A stretch of DNA of 64,000 nt from Larix kaempferi (lineage: Eukaryota > Streptophyta > Pinopsida > Pinales > Pinaceae). Shown here piece by piece: positions 10,960 through 23,829 of the stretch. The notes beneath the pieces are model-generated. The model saw nothing but the letters and a program-made list of their open reading frames with translations. It made no database searches and was not told where the DNA came from. Position 1 is the stretch's first letter; each line of letters opens with the position of its first letter. The translations under genes and the position numbers were made by a program. The stretch spans positions 16,942,001 to 17,006,000 of the forward strand of contig BSBM01000123.1 of assembly GCA_027924585.1 (NCBI GenBank), in the 5' to 3' direction.

Positions 10960-13900
10960 CCTCAGCTGGACACTGCTGGTTTGTTGAACTGCTGTTGGAA
11001 GTCATCATAGGTGATTTAGATGTGGTCAAATATCGCTTTTACTGAAGCTCAGAGCTGTGCACTCTCTATCACCTGTTGCTCTGTTGGGTGGTCGCATACT
11101 TTCTGTCATACCTCCTGCAATTTCTCCTGTACCTATTTCATCACTGGTACTACTTATGCTATGAGGGCTTTGGCCTTTGTTTGAAGCTCATCCACATGAG
11201 TAGCTCGTCGTTGCTTCCTCTCGTGGGCCTTTTCATCCCGCTGCTTCAGACTTTGTAGTTCTGCGGCCTTTATCATTCGCATCATTATGGGAATCATTTT
11301 GAGCGATCCCTTAAAGGTTTCTAATTGCTCTTCTGCTTCCCGGAGTGTTCTCTTAAGTGTGTCCAACTGGTCATCCTTGACCAACCTATCCCAAAATTCT
11401 GTGAGGCTTATCGCAACTTGTTATACTCCCTGTTCCATTTCTTGAATCTCTACCACTGTTTCCTCTATCGTCGTCTTCCGACTCTGAATTTGTGCTAGTG
11501 GTGTACTGGGTGTCACTTGAGTCTGGAGCTCCCTCTTTTCCTTTCTGACCTCGGTGATGGCTACTCCTAACATAACAACTTGAGCTTTCGGGGAAACATC
11601 CGGATCTAGCGTCGTCGTTTCGCATGCCTTCGCAAGTGCTCTTTATAACCTAGTCCGTTCCTCTACAACCTTTTCCTTCACAGTGAGTGTTATAGTCTTC
11701 TCCTATATGACCTTGTCTTTCCCAGCCAGTGCTTCTTCTAATCGACCCTTCTCCTCGATAGCTTGTACTTTCACAGCCAGTACTGCGGCTTGTTCATCTC
11801 GAAGGTGATGTGCCTCCATCTCGTTGTTTTGCAGTTGCTTCTTATAATCGACCATTTTATTGTGCATCGCAGCCTCGCGGTCGCAGATCTCTGTGCTTGC
11901 TGCTGCTTGGACTCTATGTAGTGTTAACATTGGGAGTAAATTGAAATCTACCATCGCCTGGTTGGCCTTTTGAACCTCGAGGTCCAAGGTATTATCCCTT
12001 GTCAAAATGGCCTAGGTCTCGAGTTGGACTATGCGTTGCTGGGTGCCAACTTCTACCTCGACTCTGGGAGTCGACAGGTTTTGCTTGATGTCCCCATGTG
12101 GTACACCTATGTTGATTATTGTATTCGCCACGGTGTTTAGCAGCTCTCCTATGTACTGGAAATTCTCCACTGAATGTTTTGTAACCTTTCAGCGGTTACT
12201 CTCCATGATTTTCGTAATGCTATCCAGGAATCTGTCGGCCTGTGGCACAGTGAACCCTTCCTGTGTGCTATTGTCGGCACGGTCCATCCTTTTCTTTGTC
12301 CTCTGTTCTTCCTGTTGAATTTCCAGTTCTGAATCTATTAGGGTGTTGGCTTTGGATTCCCCATCGCAGCTAGACTCTGTCGTCTGGTCCTACGCATCCG
12401 CCTCTTGTTCTGCACTCTCCTTCCGGTTGGCTGAAGCTATGTCTTCCCTAGCCTGGTCTTGTCACCCTGTTTCCTACCCATTTTCTTTCTCCTTCAGATC
12501 GACAGGGACCTTCCATATCTTTTGCCATTTGGCGATGATGTTGTCAAGCTCGCCCTTGTTGACCTTGTACTGTGTCCACAGCCATTGCTTTGCCAGATCT
12601 TCCTGGGCCTGGAGCTAAATCATGTGTTCTTCGACGGATAGCTTGGTGATGGAGTGATACTTTGTCGTAGGTTGTACTGTTATTTGCGGTATCATCTATA
12701 CGTATGTCCGCATCCTCTCGATCCATATATAAAACTGTATGATGTTTTCTTTCTGTCATTCTTTGTCAGTGGTCGCCCATAGTTCTGGTACCGCGCACCA
12801 TCGCATACTCGTGGGTCCACAGGATACACCCCCTGATAGTCATCTAGTTCCCTCCATGCTTTTAAAGCAATCGGGAGGAGTAGCCATGAATATGTGAATG
12901 GCCGCTCGTACTCATGTGCATCATACATATCCGCGGTCAATTCGTGTAGCAGAAACTGATCCCAATTCAGTTGTTCTCCTACAACTCACCGTTCTGCAAC
13001 TGCAATGACACCGGAATTACATTATAGCGGTCAATTTTTCCGTGTTACTTTGACTGCAAGTATCTGTGCCCCTACTCTGACTTCCTGGTTGTTAATTTTT
13101 TTGATCAGGTAGCCTCTGGAATCTTTCTCTACGCCATACTTTGCCTTCAACTATTTCGCTAATTTATTTTCATTGTCCTTACCTTGGAAAAACTTGGATG
13201 GGTCAGCTCCTTCTTGAGGCAGGCCGGTGATTCTGGAAATTAGGTCGATGGTGTCTAGGATTATCTCGTGCAGCCAGAGGAATCCATCATGGAAACATGC
13301 AAGAAGTTGCTTGATGCATGCATTGACCTGTGCCAAGCACCCAAAATGCAGTAGGAGGGTGATACCGAGTAACCCTGAGTGTGCCAGTCCCAATGCCCAC
13401 TTCTTAGGTTCCTTCGTAGTTGGGCCTCCTGCGTGAGGGACATCCTCATAAGCCTCTGCATATTCTTTGAATTTTGCTAGGTCATGGTCAGTGTACTGTA
13501 ACCTCTGCAACTTGGCTGTAATATCCCCAACTTCAGTAACCCCTGGTGGTACCGGTGCGACCGCAATGGGGTATTTTGCACTCTTGTTGATCCGCAGCAT
13601 GGGCGCCCCTACCCGATGTGGTGGAACATACAGGGAGAGCATGGGACCATCATATCCTTTTGGCACAGTTTCAGCAGCTGAAGGACCTGCAGCGTCATTC
13701 ACAAACCTTGCTAATGCTCGAGTGCCTTTCTTTTTCTCCTGGCTGGTGTCTGGGGGTCGAATCTTGCTCCTCTTCTTCTTATGTGAGACTGTAGAGATAA
13801 CTTCGGGCTACTCCTGCACAACTGGTGTGGGCTGCGGTCTTTTAGTTCTAGTGCTAGAAACATACACTTCCATTTGGCTCTGTGGATACTGAAGTAGCTA

Positions 13901-14290
13901 ATATGTTTCCCCTTCGCCTCCTATATTTATAATACTGGTCGATAGTATCTATCCGATCGTGAGTCATAATTGCCAAATCTAGCCGAGATCTTCCAAATCC
14001 ATTGCGTGCGTTGGTTATTAACTGTTGTTGTTCTCGGTTTTGCCGTTGTTCGGTGTGGTATAACTGTGGCATTTATTTCCGGATTGGTCCTTCATGCATC
14101 GTGGCAGCTTCTGACTTGCCTACAATGTGTCGACAACTTTTATTTTTGACACGACGAGCATCGCTATGTCGATACCTCGCCGTATCGTTGACTTCTCTGT
14201 TGTGGCCGATCTTTGCCGATTTCGTCGGGTCGCTATTGTGTACTTCTCAACATCATCTGTCGATGGTTCTTCTTTGATCATTCTGCCTAT
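10960..14290 (-). pseudogene. 3' ORF of element C (conserved block plus coiled coil)
   Basis: This lies between the pol remnant and the polypurine tract, where Athila-like elements carry an env-like ORF and Tat-like elements carry extra ORFs. The best-preserved piece (13702-13151) includes ACFHDGFLWLHE and RITGLPQEGADPSKFF; a second (12940-12692) has FTYSWLLLPIALKAWRE. Matching motifs occur in the 3' ORF of element E (GFLWLDK, FHFSWLLVLIAFVGWKE), which shows common descent. From about 12005 to 11154 the product is Glu/Lys/Gln-rich with heptad-like spacing, a probable coiled coil. Several stops and frameshifts break it. I see no signal peptide, membrane segment or fusion peptide that would support an envelope role. 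Function unknown. Confidence 0.65.
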
Positions 14291-14299
14291 TGCAAGTGG

Positions 14300-15180
14300 A
14301 ATTTGTTGCTGGTATCTTAGATTCGGTTGATTCGGTCGTGGCTTGACTGGTTGCGCATCAGGTTTCAAGGGGATCTTCATTTCCCCTAAGTCTCCAAAAA
14401 TTCCCTTCATCCATGAGAGTTTCGTTGGAAACAAATCCTGAAACGCATGCAGCAAGTCAGTTGTCTTTGCAATGGTCGACTCGTCCTAGTAGTCACCGAT
14501 GCTTGTGAACTTTGGGTTCTCCTTCGACCCAATGTTCACCTTCTTGATATTTAATGGTTGCTGAAATTCATTCGACGGTATATCTGGTGCCACAACACTG
14601 CGAGTACCCTTTGATTCTGGTACGTATATAGACCTGGGATCATCCTCATCATCGGGCTCTCTGGTTACATTATAACACTCCATCAACATTTCTGGTGTCG
14701 CAGTCCATTGAAGTGCCATCGGTTGTCCGATCGGTACCGCCTCAAATATCTTCCCACGGATTGTCTGTAGCGCGGTATGTATCAGGGGATTTTCGTTTGA
14801 GAATGAAAACGATTGGCTGAACCCAATGGTAAGCTGCTCCCAAGAAGTCATGCCACGTCGCAATTCTGCTGCGACATACCAACTCCGCGGTACCTCATCT
14901 AACGTGTGTACGAATGCATGTACCCACTCCTGCTTCGCTCTCGATCCCCATTGATGTTGGCATGCATTCAGATGCTCCTTTGGGTCGCCTCATCCATCAT
15001 ATCGCATTTGTTCGTACTCCGCAGCTTCGCCGAATCGAACCTCCATGAGGCATCGACATAGTGGACAAGTTGTGATGTTTGATTTATGTGCTGCCCACCA
15101 TTGCGTAGGAGTAGCCTTCAAGGCTTCCTCCAAGGCCAGTAGATGTTGCGGTTCTGCCACTCTTTCCTCAAGTTATTTGG
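14300..15180 (-). pseudogene. Capsid-like domain between protease and RT, plus RT stump, of element C
   Basis: From 15180 down, the frame carries TPTQWWAAHK, then DPKEHLNACQHQW, VHAFVHTLDEVPRSWYVAAEL and a WEQL...F region. This is the pattern of a retrotransposon Gag capsid domain (W, H, W/Y, L and F spacing), in addition to the normal Gag upstream. It continues into the RT lead-in (DLFPTKLSWMKG, MKIPLKPDAQPVK) and stops near 14300 at the deletion junction. Stops occur near 14994 and at 14486. The same domain occurs in element E, so it is an inherited part of this family. Confidence 0.65.
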
Positions 15181-15300
15181 AAACTTTCCCAAGTTGGGCA
15201 ATCCCTCATAAGTAGGTAACACGTACTCCTCCGTGGCTACCCTTCATAGGGACCGCGTTATCCATGCACATCTTCTAAAGGAAACTTCATGTAACCGGTT

Positions 15301-16263
15301 CTACCAATTCTCGAGGGCCTCGTTTGAAACTGAGGATGCCAAGCTGGCACTGCACCATCCTAATTCTCCATCCACAGTGGGATTAACATAATCCTCAGAG
15401 ATGTTATACAAATTTTCCCACCCTTCCCCAAACTCATCTATGGTTGGTTCCGTATAGCGCAGCCCTTCTGTAGGATCCAGTGGTGTGATGACTCTCATCG
15501 CCTGATTCTCGAATGACATTATCCTCTTTTTAAATTTGATAATTGCTTGATTCCCCATGGCCCATTCTATCCCCAGTAGTACCGGATAGGGACTGGCGTT
15601 ATTCACAATTTCAATGACATCGAAATCAACATACGTTCTGAGCCCTTCAATTTCAATTGGAAGCTGACATACCCGACCGAGCGGGGTGACCTTGCTTTGG
15701 TTTGCTAGTCGTAGTTGTACTGGTGACCAAGTCATCCACGGCTTTCCCATTGTCTCCCACGTCTGTTTGGTTAGAATATTCACATCCAAACCCAAATCTA
15801 GAATGATGGAGTTGACATCAAATTCTTCGATTTGTGCCAACATCTGCATTTCCCTGCCTGTCTTCCTTTTATGTATGCGATTAACTCTCTGTTCCAGTCG
15901 TGCACACTCCCTTCGATGTAGTAGACCAACTATTTCTTCCAGTGCATCTGTATCCTTTGCTAAGTCCGGGAAACTTTCCAAGAAGGCCTTTAGAGTGTTT
16001 TCCTTCCTTTGCGACTTCGTCAAGTCGAACGTTGGTGGCATGTCATAGATTTCTTCCTGAAGAGGTAGTTGCCTCCTATTCCTCCTTGCCTCCCGTTCTT
16101 TCAAGAAGACATCCCTTTCGACTTCTACATCAAAGGTGACCTGCTTCCGCTGTGTTTGTGTTGGTTTAACATTGGTATGTGACCTATCGCCACCTGTCAC
16201 CGCCCCTCCTCGTGTCACTATTCCAACCATCGCATGGCTACTTCTAGCTTTTGCTGATATCAT
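15301..16263 (-). pseudogene. Aspartic protease of element C
   Basis: A 320-residue open stretch. The N-terminal third carries the VTRGGA motif and a charged region. The retropepsin-like core has IILDLGLDVNILTKQTW as its active-site region, where element E has DLGSEVN; the D-x-G-S/T position is Leu in C, which should abolish catalysis. Later motifs (YVDFDVIEI, PVLLGIEWAMGNQ) match the second half of the fold. The C-terminal extension (DYVNPTVDGELGW) is shared with E. The open frame is long, but the active-site change and the missing pol argue against function. Confidence 0.8.
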
Positions 16264-16367
16264 CTGCAGAGATGATGGCGCATTTTGATTATTCTAGTTT
16301 TGGTTCTGGGGTGGATTCTTAGTCTGCCATTTCGCAATGAGCTGAGGACAGTCCTCTACACTATGAT

Positions 16368-17635
16368 CTACCGTGCTGCAGTATGTACAATGCGGTGTTG
16401 GGTTTGGACAATCCCTCTAGGAGTGCCCCTGCTGGCCACAATTGTAACAGATGATCTGTCCCCTTCCCCGTCTAGCAGCTCCTCCATGTCCCATGCCAAC
16501 GCCTTGGCCTTCGCGGAATCCTCCCCTGAAACCTCCACGTGGTGGTCCATATGGTTGATACTGCGGTTGCTGAAACTATTGCTTCCCATACTGCGGCTGG
16601 CCATATAGTGGTGGTGGATATTGTGGCTGCCCGTACTGCGGCTGCCCATATTGCCCTTGGTCGTATTGTTGTGGTTGGTTCAACTGCGGCTATGGCTGGA
16701 TATACTACAGTTGCTACTGCACCACTGACGGCTCTTCTCTCTTCATAAAATATGTGTCAGTTGTCTGATCTTGGAGCGGGTCGTAGGCCCTGTAGTCCTT
16801 CTCATCATGGCCAATCGATCGACATAACTTGCAATATAAGTTTGTCGGCTTTGATACCATATTTTGAAGATATACACATTCCTTCGATCGATGCCCTCTA
16901 GTCTGGCAGATAGGACACCATGGAATGCCTCCTTGACAAAGGGGGTTTGGTGCCCCCGACTGCAAATACTCACGAAATTCTGGGCAATTGTCCTTATGGT
17001 GTCCCTCAGATCTGCATCTGGTGCACCATATGTCTCTGCAGGTTTCCTTTCCCCTCTTGATATCCTCCAATTGAAGTGTCAAATTGGCCAACTGCGCCTA
17101 GACTCTGTCCATTCATATCCCTGCTTCGTCGATTGGTGAAGCCTCCAGCTTCATCGCAATTTCTAATGCTTCCACCTGTGTCATGACTTTTTGTTGCATC
17201 AGTGGCCCTCGGATATGCGGTACCAGTCCTGCGATGAACCATTCTTTGTGTTGCAACCTCATTTATCAGAAATCTCACTTTTGCTATCAGCGTCTTGTAT
17301 TGCTGATCGAATTCCCACACCGACTCATTCAGGAATTGCTTAATATCCTTAAGCTCAGTGACATACTGTGACTCAGATTTTGGTTTTTTAAATTCATCAA
17401 TCATCGTTGTTCTGACCTGTGCCAACGTCTTGGCTGTTGTTCCCGCTGGAACCTTTACAAACTTCATGTACCAGTCTAACGCCCGACCCCTAAGGGTCAT
17501 CTCCAACTGTCCCATCTTTATAGCATCGTCTTGGACTTGCTTGATGGTCCAGACTGCTTCGCATATGAACCAATACTGTTCATGATCCTCGATCTTGTTC
17601 CCCTGAAAGGTTGGCATCTTTCCCTCGTCTGCCAT
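16368..17635 (-). pseudogene. Gag of element C with multiple zinc knuckles
   Basis: 17635-17006 encodes the capsid (motifs HEQYWFICEAVW, ALDWYMKFVK, WEFDQQYKTLI). 17091-16714 carries CCHC knuckles at about 17025 (WCTRCRSEGHHKDNC), 16930 (WCPICQTRGHRSKEC) and 16830 (YCKLCRSIGHDEKDY, last Cys lost). A fourth and a fifth follow near 16450-16380 in shifted frames. Four or five knuckles in one Gag is unusual for a plant Ty3 element, which usually has one or two. Frameshifts near 17060 and 16700 break the frame. Confidence 0.75.
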
Positions 17636-17939
17636 CCTAATGTTGCTACTATTGTTGTTTACTGAAGCACTACTCTTACCGCTCTACTATTGTGAAATCC
17701 TCTTACTAACTAATATCCAAATCCAAAGTGGAAGAGGATCATGGTGGAATTAAAGGGGGTTTAGCACTAGATACAGGATCAACCCCATATGTTGGAAGAA
17801 AATCCCATATTAACTTAACCAAATCTAAAGCACATAAAGAGGTACTAGCAGGAAAATAATGAATCATTGGCAATGCCCTTAAAGTAGGGAAAGCCTAGGT
17901 TGTTGTTTATAAATGACCTTTATCTATTTCAATGCTTGA

Positions 17940-18280
17940 AGGGGGGTAGAGGTGCCCACAAACAACTAGCCCTCAAAAAAATGTTTGATATTATAAGCTT
18001 GATTTAGTTATGATCCAAGAAATGATGCATTATGGATAGGAAGATCTTGATTTATATTCCTTTGTTTTAAAATATTGGAGTTTTAGTTTAGTTGCTATTG
18101 TTGGTCGGTATAGAGGTTTGATCACAGGGGGGAATTCTAAATCCATTTATATCTCTTTGGCAATCTTGAATTCAACCATCGTAGTGGATCTAATGTCAAA
18201 GGAGTTGGGTAAATATTTATGAGTAAATATTCACTTCTATTGGCCCTAAAATTCGTGGAAATTAAAGGAGAAAATATACC
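17940..18280 (+). pseudogene. LINE ORF2 endonuclease fragment
   Basis: Plus-strand translation shows a GRGAHKQLALKKM-like start and LVMIQEM, resembling the N-terminal apurinic endonuclease domain of plant L1-type ORF2 (normally N-x-R-G-L ... D-x-x-x-x-Q-E-T). It also has GLITGG and VNIHFYWP where GLL and VNIYGP are expected. Several stops interrupt it. It is followed by copia-2 LTR sequence, and LINE sequence resumes at about 21900, so both may be one insertion split by copia-2. Confidence 0.55.
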
Positions 18281-18294
18281 AATCATTTCAATGA

Positions 18295-18810
18295 ATTTCC
18301 AACCCTCTAGGGCAACTTCATATGTATAAACCCGATTTAAGAACTCTTCTTATAAAATAGATATAACAAAAAACACAACATCAATAGATACATGTGCTAT
18401 TATTTTTAATATTAGTGTTAAGTCTTTTAACAAGTTCCTCTTAAGTGTGCCAAATTAGCAAGATAATTAAGAGTTGGAAATAATCGTCCCAAGAAGATAA
18501 AATGTTGAAATCAAATCTGCAATATACACAATTATATGTCGACAACTAGAAATCTCATATATATATGCTCAATGAATGAATCATGTGCATACCATAACTA
18601 GCTTTCAAGGCTAGGACAAAATCCAACTACCCAAGATTCCCTAGCCAAGGTTAGTCAACAAACACAAACTCCTCCAAGTGCAAGAATCCCTCCAAACACT
18701 ATCTCAAAATTGACATGTCCTCCTCCTCTTCTTCACCAAATACATCCAAGGGTTTCAAAACCCCAATCTCTATCCTCTAAGGGATGAAACCCTAACCTTA
18801 GAAACCAATT
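18295..18810 (-). repeat. Partial 3' LTR of copia-2
   Basis: Shares long similar stretches with about 20555-21060: both contain CCCAAGAAGATAAAATGTTG, GCCAAGGTTAGTCAACAAAC and GATGAAACCCTAAC in the same order. It stops near 18810, where element coding remnants begin, so the U3 end is missing. Confidence 0.75.
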
Positions 18811-18863
18811 CTATATTTATCATAGGTGGTACACTCACCCCTACATGCTCTCGAGCCACTAGA

Positions 18864-20060
18864 TCAACAATCTCCACATTCTCCCTTATCACCAGAGGAT
18901 AAATCATGCACTGAAATAGAAGGACCTACCAACCTCTTGATGGAATGTGTGAGTTCTATTGGATTAGAAAATAAATTATAAAGGCCACCCTCTCTCACCA
19001 CTCTAACCAAAGTCCTTGGACTTGATATACTACAATCATTGATGGTGCATTGTTGTCCCTCAAAATCAACTCTCTGATGTATATATGTCATACAAGAAAT
19101 TGAAAGCACGTTTTTCCTTAAACCCAAAACAAATAAAATACCACTCAACTCAAGAACATTGTCTAAGGGCATCTATAATGAAATGGAGCCAACTCCTATC
19201 TTAGGGTATGTGAAATCATCACCAAGCTCCATTGTCACACCTCCCTCTTGGTCTTGAATTATGCTTAATAATGACCTGCCATATGCCATGTGTCTCAAAT
19301 CTCCATTGTCCACATATTATCCAACATTAGACATAGTGTTAGAAAAAACACAAGAATCCATCGGAAAGGCAATCTCAAATTGAGATGTCATCTACTCTAC
19401 TCCTACTATGGTCCCTGGTTGGAACTTGCTTCATGCCATGTCCCTTCTCCTTCAATGGAAATTGTATTGCATAATTTCCCATCTCGTGACATCAAAACCA
19501 CATGACCTTACTGAGATCCTTCTTCTCGAAGCCTTTCTTTCCACCCTTCTTCATTTTTTCTATTATATTGATGGCATCTACTTCCCCATGTTGCTCTGAA
19601 CATGATCGTAATATGATTTCTTCCTCCACAATAGAAACCAATTGCTTTGGGAAATCTGATAATTTCTCCCACAAACGAATACCCTAAACAAAAGGTGTCT
19701 AAGAAGGAGAAATCCCTATAAGGACGATGGATATTGTCTCTTGATCCTCTACCTTAGTTCCAATAGTGGTCAATTGATCCTTCAATTCATTCATCCTAGC
19801 CAAATAGTTCACCATAGTATCTATCATGCTCACGTGGATGGTTGAAAGCTAGTTTCAGGAGAGCATCTGTTGAAAGGTACACAAATTCTAAAATAACTTA
19901 ACCAAAACAACAAACATACTTTTACCTAAAGTCTTATAAGCAATGTGTGAGATGAAGTGATCCTTCATGGAATCAAGAATGATTCTCTTCACTTTGCCTT
20001 CCTTCTTCTAATGAGTGACCAACTATGTTGGATTGGTAGGTTTTGGAATTCTCTTTTCAA
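18864..20060 (-). pseudogene. copia-2 Gag and linker remnants
   Basis: Minus-strand pieces: a Gag-like stretch near 19840-19700 (MVNYLARMNELKDQL, typical of the UBN2-type Gag of copia elements), a Lys-rich piece at 19674-19492, and a degenerate zinc-knuckle region next to it (CHEMGNYA). 19172-18864 matches the region after the protease (ELSGILFVLGLRKNVLSIS, compare the usual DVLYVPGLKKNLLS). No RT or RNase H is present. Confidence 0.65.
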
Positions 20061-20367
20061 CATGCTCCCGAAAATCAGTCTCATTCATAAGGATATAAAG
20101 CCTAAGCTTCCATGGAACAAATTTGAAGCTCCATACAACCTGTCAAACTCTCTTAGATTGAGAGTAAGCTTACACATCCTTAAAAAGTCTCAAGTGACAA
20201 AATCAACAACATATGAAGTAGATAAAAAAACATGTCCAATAGTGGAGGTGCTTATCTAAAGCAGTTTAAGGTTTCACACCCAATGACCTTAATGAGGTCA
20301 AGTACCTTCCTAGGTAATCACTAGTTGAAATACAACTCCCTCTTACTCAAGATTGATCCTAACTATA

Positions 20368-20382
20368 GCCACTCTGATACCA
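20368..20382 (-). promoter_or_regulatory. Primer binding site of copia-2
   Basis: Minus strand reads TGGTATCAGAGTGGC immediately after the LTR end. TGGTATCAGAGC is the standard plant copia site complementary to the 3' end of initiator Met-tRNA. Confidence 0.88.
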
Positions 20383-21754
20383 TGTTGAAATTTTATTTGC
20401 ACCGAGTAATTAATGAAAATGAGGAAATTCACCTTCTTCTAAGAAGGTTCCTTGGATATCAACCCTAGAATTTTCAGCATTTATGACTATTGTCATTAAT
20501 GTGTAAAACACAAACGAAACAATCACAATAATTCACTTCTAGGTTCCATTGAGTTTTCCATTCATGTAGGGAAACTTCACATGCATAAACAAGATCCATA
20601 AAATTTTCTTATACAATAGATTTAACAAAAAACACAATAGCAATAGATGGTTGTGTTATTATATTCAATCTTAGTGTTAAGTACCTTAGCTATTTTATTT
20701 AAGTGTGTCAAATCAACAAAAGAATTCAGAGTGAGAAATAGTTGTCCCAAGAAGATAAAATGTTGAAATTTCAAATATGCAATATACACAAATGTAGATA
20801 GCTATAATTCTCATATATGTATTCTCAATGAGTGAAGTACATACATACCATAACCTCCTCTCAAGGCTAAGAAAAAATCCAACCACCCATGATGCCCTAG
20901 CCAAGGTTAGTCAACAAACCCTAGCTCTTACAAGTGCAAGAATCCCTCAACCACTATCTCCAAGGAAATACATCCTCCTCCTTTTCTTCCCCAAATACAT
21001 CAAAGGGTTTCCAAACCCTAATATCTAGCCTCCAATGGATGAAACCCTAACTCTAGAATCCAAGATGCTCCAAGAGACAAAGAAACCCTAGGACCCAAGA
21101 GAGAGAGAGAGAGATCAAGTTACAAAGAAGAATCTCAAGAGAAATAATTTTTCCAAGTTTCCTCATATGCTCCATTAGGGTTTCCTCTTGAACCCTAGTG
21201 CATCACTAAGAGAGCACTCCAAAGAAGAGTGTGATGTGATGTGTTGTTTGGAAAGTCTCTCTCCTTTCTTTATTTACATGAGAGGTAAGGGAGGAAAAAA
21301 TATAACTTAGGTTAGCCTAAGCCTTACAACCAAGTCTACTAAACATAAGTAAGCCACACACAAGTGAAGTGATCCACTCTTAGAGTACAAGTGATAAGCT
21401 CCAATGATGATGTCATACATAATAATGACCTAAGGTGGTGTAGTTATGCAAGGCAAGTCCATTGGGGAAGCTACCCCCTACAAGAACATTGTTGAATCCC
21501 AAGGTGTCACTGATCCATATCTAATCCTTTGAACATATTAGAAAGCTCCCACATGCCATCTAAGTCCACTCTAAGTCTTGTATCCCTCCTCCATAATGCA
21601 CAATGCTCCTCATATATTATAGGGTGTTCTTTCACTAGGTGAATCCTCCATGTGGACATCATCTAGGAAAGAGATAAGAGTCTCCAATTCCCTAGGGAAG
21701 AACATTGAGATAGTGATAATTTGATGTTTGGCGTCCTTTAAACAGGGTATCACA
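20383..21754 (-). repeat. 5' LTR of copia-2 (1372 bp)
   Basis: On the plus strand it starts TGTTGAAATT next to the primer binding site and ends GGGTATCACA, so in element orientation it runs TGTGATACCC...AATTTCAACA. A GA microsatellite lies near 21103-21112. Confidence 0.78.
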
Positions 21755-21899
21755 AGGGCGCATATCCATCATGGACCATTTTTCATGCTACAATCCATCT
21801 CGGACCATCCAATGGTTGAACATACACCATGTACCCCAAATATTATGAAGCACCCTAAACATCGTGTAACACTTTCATAGTAAACCAAAAGTATAACAA

Positions 21900-23650
21900 A
21901 AACCCTACTTGAAAATCACAAAGATTTGAAGGAGGTTGAAGAAGGAATAAGTGCTTTGTTTGAAAACAATGCTGCTGGCCTTTTTTTAGCAGAAGAATCT
22001 TCTACTCTAAAGGATTTGGAGAACAAAAAGAAGGTTTTGTTAGAAAGAAAGGAAGCCTCTTGGAGACTCAAGAGTTCTGCAATGTGGATAAAATAATGAA
22101 ACAACAATTCACCAAATTCTTCCATAACCATGTTACTAATTTTAATCTATCATCCTTTAAAAAATGAAAAAGGAAAAAGTCAGGATTATGTTTGCGGAGT
22201 TTTATCTAAGGTTTTTGGAACTTCTAGAGAATGATTTGGTACAAGTAGTTGAAGAGTCTAGGACTTCTAGAAAAGTCTTTGGCACAATCAATGCCACCTT
22301 CATAGCCCTCATCCCTAAGAAGCAAGAGACAATTTTTTTTGAAGATTTTAGGCCAGTTCCCTTGTGCAATCTAATTTATAATCTTATTCCCAAAATCATT
22401 GCTAATAGACTAAAGAATATTTTACTAGGAATTGTTTCTAATGAGCAATTTCACTTTTCTCGATAATCGACAAATGCATGATGCAGTGGGAATTGTACAG
22501 GAATGAATGCATTCAGTCAAAACATAAAAATTACCAACTACTATTATGAACATTGATTTTTCCAAGGCCTTTGACATAGCTAAATGGTTGTTTCTTACAT
22601 TATTGTTGCTTCAACTGGGCATGAATCTACAAACTTATAATAGGATCACAGGGTTTGGAATCAATATCTTTTGTTGTGTTGATTGATGGATCTCCCTCTC
22701 GGTTTTTCAATGCCACTAGAAACTTAAGACAAGGGTTTCCCTTATTCCCCTTTCTTTTTCTACTAGTGGCAGATGGTTTAAGCATAATAATGAAGGATGC
22801 AAAAAGCAGAGGTGATATGAAGGGGATTAGAATTACTAACTTAGTTTGCATCTCACACCTTATGGTTGTAGATGACATCATGATCTTTAGTCATGGTTAT
22901 TTAAGGGAGCTAGAGAAAATAAGGAATTGTTGGACCTATATTGTAAATCCATAGGAATGGTAATCAACATGAACAAATCTATTTGGATGGTTAATGAAAT
23001 GACTGGTGAGGTGAAGAAATGGGTTGAATATATTTTCTTAATGAACAATGTCTTTTTGATCAAGGGGCAAAGTATTTAGGTTTCTGAGTAAAACCTAATG
23101 ATTATCATTATGATGACTAGTTATGGATATATAACAAGATTGAAGCTAGAACCTCAGTCTAGTGAAATAGGTGGTTATCTCATGATGGGACAAATCTATG
23201 TTGGAGAGCATACATGTGTTTTGGTTTACTCTTGCAAAGATCCGAAAGGGAATTTTAACAAAAATAAGAAAGAAATGTTTCAATTTTATGTGGAATCATA
23301 AGAGGGAAAAAGAAGGAATACCTTTGGTCAAGTGGACAAGATCAACTCTTCCCAAGGATGCAGGAGGATGGGTTAAAAATATATTCCTTTTCAATATTGA
23401 ACTTGTGACCAAAAGCATTTGGACAATGGCTATTATTGATGGATTGTAGAGTAGAGTGATGACTTCTAAAAAATTAAAAGTGATGACTATAGAAGACTCA
23501 TTTAGAATGGAGAGGAAAAACACTCATGGAGCTTCAATAGTTTGGAAGGAGATAGAAAAGGCTTTTCCTTTAGTAGAAAATTGGATAACTTTCAAATTGG
23601 AAATGACAGAAAAATTTGAATTGGAGAAGAAAGGCTTGGATTAGGGTAAA
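21900..23650 (+). pseudogene. LINE (L1-type) reverse transcriptase remnant
   Basis: The pre-RT linker is seen at 21910-22095 (EASWRLKSSAMWIK). RT motifs follow: NATFIALIPKK and FRPVPLCNLIYNLIPKIIANRL (22290-22420), MNIDFSKAFD (22549), a PLFPFLFLLVADGLS block (22740-22785), and the catalytic region reading LMVVDDIMIF (22861-22890) where plant LINEs have a FADD or YADD box. Thumb-like and downstream motifs (PLVKWTRSTLPKDAGGW, about 23320) continue to 23640. Many stops and frameshifts are present. RT would copy LINE RNA at the target site; this copy cannot. Confidence 0.85.
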
Positions 23651-23829
23651 ATGAAGCTTCAAAGTATATGAGGCTTTACTTGTTAAGCTTCATAAAGTTG
23701 GGATTTTTTCTCTAAGGGAGGTTGCTTCTTAGGAACACATGAATGCCTAGTATCACGGATGTTTATTAGCTACAACTTTAAATCTATAAGGGAATTTGGC
23801 AGAGGAGTGGAACTCCTATGTAAAGCTCA

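Larger units (their letters stand above)
10351..17695 (-). mobile_element. Ty3 element C, non-autonomous: gag, protease, capsid-like domain and 3' ORF; RT to integrase missing
   Basis: Minus-strand order from high to low coordinate: Gag (17635-16368), protease (16263-15301), a second capsid-like domain (about 15180-14486), a short RT stump (to about 14300), a long 3' ORF (about 14290-10960), polypurine tract (10939-10924) and 3' LTR (10923-10351). Compared with element E, about 3 kb of RT, RNase H and integrase is missing, joined after the RT palm entrance. The 5' LTR is absent: sequence related to C stops near 17695 next to LINE remains. C is inserted into element D. Confidence 0.85.
18295..21754 (-). 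mobile_element. Ty1/copia element copia-2, decayed, minus strand
   Basis: From high to low coordinate: 5' LTR (21754-20383), primer binding site (20382-20368), Gag remnant (about 20000-19400), a piece of the protease-integrase linker (19172-18864), then a partial 3' LTR (about 18810-18295). Most of pol and the U3 part of the 3' LTR are deleted. The two LTR copies differ widely, so the insertion is old. It interrupts or abuts the LINE remains. Confidence 0.75.
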
